Shown piece by piece: positions 53,895-64,000 of a DNA stretch of 64,000 nt. This DNA is from Heliocidaris erythrogramma (Eukaryota > Echinodermata > Echinoidea > Camarodonta > Echinometridae). Every line of letters begins with the position of its first letter. The first letter of the stretch is position 1. The notes under the pieces are model-generated. The model was not told the origin of the DNA and did no database searches. It saw only the letters and a list, made by a program, of their open reading frames with translations. The DNA is taken from contig CM046856.1 in assembly GCA_025617745.1 (NCBI GenBank), forward strand, positions 33,412,208 to 33,476,207, given 5' to 3'. Made by a program: the position numbers and the translations under genes.

Positions 53895-56800
53895 CTGGCG
53901 TAGGGGGGGGGGGGGGGGTACCGGGGGCCACTAAAAAAAATCGAGAGCGAAAAAGCGGGGGAAGTGAGAGAACAAGGCCTAAAAAGGCGCTACAAGCCGT
54001 TATCTGGCTATCAAAATTTGGGGAAATAACTCTCCTCTCCCTGCCCCCACCCCTGTTACCATGGGTGTGGATCCCGGGGGGATGGGGGTATATATCCAAA
54101 AAGAAAAAAATTGAGGTGGGGGGAGGCCTGTATTATCACTCCCAATAATTTTGGATAAAATAAATAAGAATTATGATACATTAACTTAAAACTAATAATT
54201 ATCCAAACTCATGATGATTAGAAGTAAGAAAGTAAGAAATGCCATAATTTCAATGCGAAAATATCGAAGAAAATTCGTTCGCTCGCATTGTTATTCTCAG
54301 TTAAGGGGCTCCGTCCATTGGCGTAGATCCGTGCATTCCTTCTTTTCATTAAAACCATTTTGGGATACTCTAAAATGCAAGTTTTATAGACAGATTTTTG
54401 AATATTCCCTGATGTAGGATGGGGGTACTCCCTCCCACCCCGCTCTGTCTCTTCGCTCATTGGTGTATCTAGGGGGAAGGGGGCACGTGCCCCGGGCAGC
54501 ACTTGGAGGGGGCGCAAAAAACGCAAAGGAGAGAAAGAAAAATAGGGGGAAATGAAGAAAAATCATAATTTTTACGGATCACGCGCCCCAAATCCGCAGG
54601 GTAAATGCACTTGAAATCTAGTTTTTGAAGGTTCGAAATGCGAATATTTTCCAAAGCTCGGTCGCTTTGTTCCCTCGCATAATTATTTTATATAGTTCTT
54701 AAATAGCTTAAAGGGTTCAAAAAGTTTTAAAAATAAAGATGCAATGGCTGTGCTCGCTATCATGTAAGTTTCATATGACTCCTGCTGACATAGGATAAAG
54801 TGTATAAAACAGCATTTGCAAAGGTTCAACTTTTGAAAGAAATCTCAACTTCGGGTCGCCTTGCTGAATTTCTCGACTCTTTCTCAAGCCTATAGGGTTT
54901 TCGTTAGTTCTGCTCCCGATTGTAGAAGTGAGTGAATAGAAAACCGTTTATCAATGTATAAAATTAGAGCTTCTCTACCGCTCAACCGCGGTGGTCAAAA
55001 TTTCCTGGGTAAAATGCACAAGAAAATGCGTTTTTTAGGGTTAAAAATTTGCCGCTGGGTCGCTTTGCTCCCTCATTTGTACAATAACGTAGATAAGTTT
55101 GGGCACTCGGGGGGGGGGGGGGGGGGGGATAACTTTATTTTTTGCTCCGGCGCCATAATCCCTAGATACGCCACTGGCTTCGCTCCCTCGCATGTGAAAT
55201 GTTGCGTCCAAATAATTGAAAAGCAGTCCGGGCGTCGAACTATATAAGTTTCCGCCTATAAAAAATGGTTTGCTACAAGCCGTTATCTTTCTCTCAAATT
55301 TTCTAAAACGTCAGAGCTTTCGCGCTTTGGGCGGGAACCCCCCCCCCCCCCCCCCCTCCCTGCACCAACCCTTCTAAAGGGGTGGGTCGTTTTTGGCAAA
55401 AGTGGACCTTTTTGTCATAATCAATTGCTAGGGGGGTCCGATTAAAGGTGTGTGTGTGTTTTTTCATGAAAAAGCGGACCTCAGCCCAATAAGGGGGGGG
55501 GGGGGGGGGGGGTCCGACCCCTCCGACCCCCCCCCCCCCCCCCTTGGCTACGGGCCTGTTGTTACATACAGTGCAGTATTGCGTCCAAAATAACTTATAG
55601 GCAGCCAGGGCGTCGAACTAACATTCCGCCTAAAAAAAGGGTGCTAAAACGTCAGAGCATTCGCGCTTCGCGCTGGAAGGGGGAAACCCCCTCCCTGCAC
55701 CCTCCCATGCTGCATACAGTGCAGTATTGCGTCCAAAATAACTGAAAAGCAGCCACGGCATCGAACTAACTTTCCGCCTCAAAAATGTGTTACGAGCCGT
55801 TATCTTTCCCTCAAATTTGCTAAAACGTCAAAGCTTTCGCGCTTCGCGCGGGAAGAGGGAAATTCCCCCCTCCCTGCGCCAACCCCTGTCACATACAGTG
55901 CAGTATTGCTTCCAAGTAACCGAAAAGCAGTCAGGGCGTCGAAATATAACTTTTCGCCTCAAAAAAATGTTTGCTACGAGCTGTTTATCTTTCTCTTAAA
56001 TTTGCCAAAACGTCAGAGTATTCGCGCTTCGCGCTGGAAGGGGGAAACTCCCCCTCCCTGCACCCACAGTGCAATATTGCGTCCAAATAACTGAAAAGCA
56101 GCCACGGCATCGAACTAACTTTCTGCCTCAAAAATGTGTTACGAGCCGTTATCTTTCCCTCAAATTTGCTAAACCGTCAAAGCTTTCGCGCTTCGCGCGG
56201 GAAGGGGGAAATTCCCCCTCCGTGCCCCAACCCCTGTCACATACAGTGCAGTATTGCGTCCAAGTAACCGAAAAGCAGTCAGGGCGTCGAACTTTAACTT
56301 TTCCCCTCAAAAAATGTTTGCTACGAGCTGTTTATCTTTCTCTTAAATTTGCCAAAACGTCAGAGCATTCGCGCTTCGCGCTGGAAGGGGGGAAACTCCC
56401 CCTCCCTGCACCATCCCATGTTACATACAGCGCAGTATTGGGTCCAAATAACTGAAAAGCATGTGCAGTCAGGGCGTCGAATTATAACTGTTTGCTACGA
56501 GCCGTTTATCTTTGCTAAAAACGTCGGAGCTTTCGCGCTTAGCGCGGGAAGGGGGAAACTCCCCCCACCCTGCACCCACTCCTGTTACATACAGTGCAGT
56601 ATTGCGTCCAAATAACTGAAAAGCAGCCAGGGCGTCGAACTAACTTTCCGCCTTAAAAAAAGTGTTACGAGCCGTTATCTTTCTCTCAAATTTGCTGTAA
56701 AACATAAGAGCTTTTGCGCTTCACGCAGGGGAAATCCCCCTCCCTGCATCCACCCCTGGGGAGCACGCTTTGCGTGCTCATCACCAATTTCGCACTCTTC

Positions 56801-56900
56801 GCGTGCCCCACAACCGCCCCCCCTAAAATGAAATCCTGGCTATGCAGTTGGATCCTTCACGTCTGGCCCCCCTGTTGAAAAATCCTGGCTACGCCTGTGG
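53895..56900. repeat. TGGCGTAG-type repeat block
   Basis: Opens with ACTGGCGTAGGGGG and closes with AAAATCCTGGCTACGCC. It includes a sub-element 54462-55178 with GGTGTATCTAGGGGG and CCCTAGATACGCCACTGG ends, a segment (54190-54420) shared with 13420-13640 in reverse, and a satellite at 55195-56770. All frames are non-coding repeats. Confidence 0.75.
55195..56770. repeat. ~170-bp satellite in dimeric higher-order arrangement
   Basis: GCAGTATTGCGTCCAA-type starts fall near 55202, 55573, 55722, 55898, 56070, 56248, 56430 and 56598. Each unit holds CGAGCCGTTATCTTT, TTCGCGCTTCGCGC and GGGGGAAA...CCCCCTCCCTGCACC. Alternate units match each other better than neighbours (55722 with 56070; 55898 with 56248), implying a ~350-bp dimer. 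Confidence 0.85.
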
Positions 56901-58020
56901 TTTGAGCGAAATCGGACAAGCAATAAGAAAAGTTAAAATCACTATACCTATGGGTAGGTATTGTCCCTGTGATGAAGTTGTGGACAACTCCCATTTGCTC
57001 CAACACACAAAATGACTGAAATGTCATTTTTTTCAAAATGTATTACTCAGTAAGATCTTTTTCTTTGACGAGGACCTATAAAAATATGCTATCTGCAATA
57101 CATTTTGAGTACTGCCCAGAGGGTAGTACTCAAAATATGCCATTAATTTGCGGTTTACATGCCCTTCGGAGAAAACCGCAAATTAATGATATTTTTGTGT
57201 AAGACAAACGGTCACAATCTACTCATCAAATTGCCAATATGAGATTCTCATAGATGTAGTGATTTCATTTTTCAAACATCCATAACTTTCTTATTCCTTG
57301 TCCGATTTCTTTCAAACTTTTCACCATCCTGTTTTTCTTATTTTTCTGCTTTTATACAAATCAAGTTATTACCAAGGTTGGATTGCCCTTTAAAATCTGT
57401 GGGTTGAAATGAAAGAAGTGAATGAATAAATGAAATAAAGGGTGTAAAATACTCTTTAAATTCACAGTGAAATGGTATTATCGAATACCAATGAGGGTCT
57501 TTGTGATAAATATTACCTTGTTGTTTTCTCTTCTGGATACCCCAAATGGATTAGAACATCACGTCAACTATTGTGTGGTTGTCGCAATATTGTTAGAATG
57601 CTTTATACCACCAGAAAGAGATAGTAAAGGGGAGAGAGAAAGAGCGACGGAGGAAGGAAAAAAGATAAGGTAGAGAGAGAAAGCGAGAGAGAGAGAGATG
57701 GATAGGAGAAAATTAAAAGGCTATCCGTGATGGTATATTTTCTAAACGGGTATCTTTTTAAGGCCCTTGCGATCTTCCACACTTTGAAAAACATCACCGC
57801 CCAATAAAAACAAAAATGAAAACAAAACAATTATTTCAGGTCACAAGATTATCGTAGAGTATGTCAAGAGAGAAAATAAATGTCTTTTGTATTTCCGAAA
57901 CGCACTCGCCTGGTGAGAGGGGGGTGGTCAAAATTGGACACATTTTTTTTCATAGAGAAAACTTTAACAGGGAATCTCTTGGGGGCGGGGTGTCTGGATT
58001 TCCCAAACACTAGATGGGCC
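56900..58020. other. Intergenic DNA with two strong hairpins and GA runs
   Basis: Adjacent hairpins at 57103-57135 (11-bp stem TTTTGAGTACT) and 57142-57187 (15-bp stem ATTAATTTGCGGTTT), then GA-rich sequence at about 57615-57705. No credible gene. Confidence 0.6.
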
Positions 58021-58029
58021 ATTCTTGTA

Positions 58030-58400
58030 AAGAGAAACATACGGTCACATACATGACCATTCTAATTTTGCCTCATTGCCGGAAAATCAGATTACCCATT
58101 TCTTACATGAAAATTTTGTCCCTTTCTTTAACAAGAATGTCATTTTTTTTTACAAATACATTTAAAAAGGCCCTTTTTTGAGTGGTCACACACGTGACCG
58201 ACCCAATTGTCACCTCTAAATGAAAAGAACGTTCACTCATTTATGGAAAATTGCTTTCAAATTGTTCAGAGCAATCCCATCATACAGCAAGGAAAAGTGG
58301 AAACTTGCACTCCGAGAGAAATATGAGAAAAGTGGGTTTGAATACCGACAAATAAGACCTTTCTCGTGCGAGGTCACACACATGACCGACCATCACTTTT
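58030..58400. repeat. Three copies of a GGTCAC...GTGACC palindromic word
   Basis: CGGTCACATACATGACC near 58032, GGTCACACACGTGACCGACC near 58183 and GGTCACACACATGACCGACC near 58371. Probably part of another word-tiled repeat. Confidence 0.6.
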
Positions 58401-58419
58401 CCAACATGTATTTTTGAAA

Positions 58420-59125
58420 TTTAAATATCACATTTAAGGGACTTTCAGCATTATCAGGTAATCTCTACATTAACCACTTAAAGGGCAAGTCCATTCTAGC
58501 ATCAAGTCTGCTTTAAAAAAAGCATACAAATGAGAAAAACAGATTGGTTTAGTTTAAGGAAAGTCCATGAAGGAAAAGAAGGTTATAAATGTTGTAGGCC
58601 GATAATCGATCAAACGCAAATTGGCAACATTTTATGTACTTTTTGACCATCTTTTGATTTGCTCTATGTATTCATCAATTTTTTTTTGTTCTCCAAATAT
58701 TTTATTTTACCTGTGCCCAAGATATACTACTGGACATATTTATAGAAACCCCTCTACATGAAAAAAAAAGAGACCCATTTCTTCATCAACAAGCATGAAA
58801 TTGGCAAAGGAATTTTTAGTACAGAGCAAGAGGGAGAGGTGCTCAAAGGCCAGGTCACCGAGCTGTCATTGTCAATATGCGTTTGATCGATTACCAGTTA
58901 TCAAATTATTATCAGAGTGGACTTCCACCTTTAATCAAATTCTCTTCTCTACATCGGACACAAAACCATTCACCAATCACTCAAACCATTCCACTTTCAA
59001 TATGCTCTTGAAAGAGGCATCAAATGTTAACTTGGATTAATGCAATCGCAAACATTTCCAACGAATCACTAGGTACAACAGCATCACCTCTTGAAAGTTA
59101 AAAAGTAACAAGGACCTCTACTATA
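58420..59125. other. Intergenic DNA, nothing recognised
   Basis: The plus frame at 58795-59040 has no family resemblance. Confidence 0.4.
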
Positions 59126-59130
59126 CTACC

Positions 59131-59935
59131 AAGGAAAAAAGAAACTTATAAAAGTTCAAGAGATCACCAAATTAAATTCTCTGCATGGAAATGTTACAAA
59201 TTTGGATATAATGTTGATTCAATGCATGGCTTTAAATGACAGTCAATAACAAAAAGTTTTCTTCAATGCCACAAAAGAAATGTGCACTGAAGCAAAGGAC
59301 TCTCTAATCCCCAAGTCACAAAGACAAACTGCAGCCTTGTACACCATATGCATGTCAATGAATGAAACAAAAGAATTTCAAAAGGGATTTGCAAGTTCAT
59401 ATCCAAACAGATTAATAGCCAGTATGTCCACCTCTAGCTTGCTGGCAAGCTGTACACCGTCTTCGCATGCTTCCGATCAGATTCGCGATGGTAGCCTGGG
59501 GAACATTGTTCCATTCCTCTTGCAGTGCTGCAATGAGCGTCTCCCTATTGATGGGTTGATTGTCACGCCTTGACACACGTCGACCAAGCTCTTCCCAGAG
59601 ATGTTCAATTGGGGAAAGGTCTGGTGAACGGGCGCACCATGGCAGAACATCAATATCCTCTTGCTCGAGGGGTGCAAATCCCTTTTGAAATTCTTTTGTT
59701 TCATTCATTGACATGCATATGGTGTACAAGGCTGCAGTTTGTCTTTGTGACTTGGGGATTAGAGAGTCCTTTGCTTCAGTGCACATTTCTTTTGTGGCAT
59801 TGAAGAAAACTTTTTGTTATTGACTGTCATTTAAAGCCATGCATTGAATCAACATTATATCCAAATTTGGTACATTTCCATGCAGAGAATTTAATTTGGT
59901 GATCTCTTGAACTTTTATAAGTTTCTTTTTTCCTT
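59131..59935. mobile_element. Composite: Tc1/mariner fragment between ~264-bp inverted arms
   Basis: The left arm 59131-59395 is almost the exact reverse complement of the right arm 59673-59935. The 277-base centre is unrelated to the arms and encodes the end of a Tc1-type transposase on the minus strand. The arms are too long and internally placed to be simple Tc1 ends, so this may be a fold-back element that captured a transposase piece or a Tc1 copy flanked by duplicated host DNA. Confidence 0.8.
59412..59672 (-). pseudogene. C-terminal fragment of a Tc1/mariner transposase
   Basis: Encodes LPWCARSPDLSPIEHLWEEL, LIAALQEEWNNVPQ, LIGSMRRRC and RGGHTGY followed by a stop: the typical last ~85 residues of Tc1-like transposase, including the third catalytic acid (E of PIEHLW). 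The DNA-binding and first two catalytic Asp regions are absent, so it is inactive. The open frame upstream to 59786 runs into the inverted arm and is not transposase. Confidence 0.85.
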
Positions 59936-59978
59936 TAGTGTATAATACCAATGAAACTTCCACAAGGCAATGCTTCAA

Positions 59979-60332
59979 AAAGAATAGACCCGTTTACTAA
60001 CGTATTTCAATTTATGCATGTTTTTAGGCACCAACATTTAGTGCACCTGCTATGCATAATGGCATCTCTATGGATGGTATCCGTTTGCATACATTATTTG
60101 TTGCTATGTTGGGCAAGCCTCTGGCAGGCTTTTGAGTCCTCAAGACAAACTTTTGTTCAAGAAGTATGCATAAAATTAGTAAACAGGGGAGCGTTTCACC
60201 AAGCGTTTTGTCAGTGATTTTTACCGACAACTGTTAGAAGCTACTGAAATCCTTGCATCTGATAGGCTGAGAGCAAATTTGTCAGTAAAAATCACTGACA
60301 AAACGCTTGATGAAACGCTCCCCTGGTCTATT
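59979..60332. mobile_element. MITE with nested second MITE
   Basis: ATAGACCCGTTTACTAA at the left is matched by TTAGTAAACAGG...GGTCTAT at the right, the right end being split by the MITE at 60187-60322. Confidence 0.65.
60187..60322. mobile_element. 136-bp fold-back MITE, nested, CWG target
   Basis: GGGAGCGTTTCACCAAGCGT with inverted partner ending GAAACGCTCCC. Flanked by CAG and CTG. Family of 5233, 19694 and 38527. Confidence 0.85.
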
Positions 60333-60536
60333 GAAATTGCCATAGAGTTGATTTCTTGAAGATGTTTGCAATCATGTTACATGAACATATCTTTTCCACA
60401 GTCTTGACCACAAACAAGCCATTATCATCATCCACTTTGTCCCTAGCACTCTCGTCACAATTGATACACTGTTGAAGTCTACAGTAACATCAAGCACTCT
60501 TTGAGAGATAAACAATGGCTGGTTGTTCATGAGTTT

Positions 60537-60542
60537 TTTATT
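60537..60542 (-). terminator. Candidate RPL11 poly(A) signal
   Basis: AATAAA on the minus strand, about 142 bases after the RPL11 stop. Confidence 0.5.
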
Positions 60543-60683
60543 GAACATATTGTACAGATATGGCATGGTGTCAAGGCGGCACTTTGTTGAGAGACAAGAT
60601 ACTGATGGAGTGACGACTCCTGGTCAGGTACTGGATCATCGTTGAATATGAGATGAGTGTGTGGAAGCTACGTGAAAGGACAT

Positions 60684-64000
<3,317 letters not shown>

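Noticed and set aside
57467-57673. 68-codon plus-strand ORF with a hydrophobic start
   Set aside because: It ends in a GA-run-derived Glu/Arg tail and has no splice or homology support.
59280-59573. 97-codon plus-strand ORF
   Set aside because: Most of it is the left inverted arm and the antisense of the Tc1 fragment; the same N-terminal peptide appears on the other arm.

Overview
This is eukaryotic, intron-rich, AT-rich DNA packed with short inverted-repeat transposons, microsatellites and long G/C homopolymers. The gene types and repeat style (a secreted-domain/LRR rhodopsin-like receptor of the GRL101/relaxin-receptor kind, GGGCCC...TTTCATAAAAC fold-back MITEs, TGGCGTAGC repeats, frequent ACATGTACATGT words) suggest a marine invertebrate deuterostome, most likely an echinoderm such as a sea urchin. 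The species is inference; no marker in the window proves it.

Three host genes can be read exon by exon with consistent splice sites and phases. (1) Plus strand, 11140-16026: a five-exon SLC46-type (proton-coupled folate transporter-like) MFS transporter, about 475 residues, with one missing base near 11385 that breaks the first coding exon. (2) Minus strand, 52664 down to 20021: a complete 14-exon receptor of 807 residues, with signal peptide, CUB domain, two LDL-receptor class A modules, a Cys/Trp linker, seven LRR exons, a Cys-rich hinge and seven transmembrane helices. It spans over 32 kb because its introns are full of mobile elements. (3) Minus strand, 62592 down to 60684: the last three coding exons of ribosomal protein L11; its 5' exons lie beyond the right edge. 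The transporter and receptor genes are convergent; RPL11 lies upstream of the receptor on the same strand.

The rest is mobile and repetitive DNA. 1-10 kb: a 146-bp duplication, seven copies of a 122-bp repeat that can form cruciforms, fold-back elements and a tRNA-derived SINE. 10-11 kb: the 3' end of an L2/CR1-like LINE. 16-20 kb: MITEs between the convergent genes. 21.9-25.8 kb: a 4-kb near-palindrome whose two arms each have their own 14-bp terminal inverted repeats and each carry a tRNA-like module. 26.0-27.1 kb: a 1.1-kb element with perfect terminal inverted repeats, flanked by TTAA, holding a THAP zinc-finger ORF. 28-47 kb (receptor introns): tandem duplications, a 61-bp C run, LINE remnants, several fold-back elements and long trinucleotide arrays. 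47.5-51.4 kb: an element containing two LINE reverse-transcriptase remnants in opposite orientation. 53.9-56.9 kb: a TGGCGTAG-type repeat block with a higher-order satellite. 59.1-60.3 kb: a Tc1/mariner transposase fragment inside 264-bp inverted arms, then one MITE nested in another.

A recurring and possibly little-described theme is a set of fold-back elements whose arms are tiled with diverged copies of a short word, with a different word in each element.
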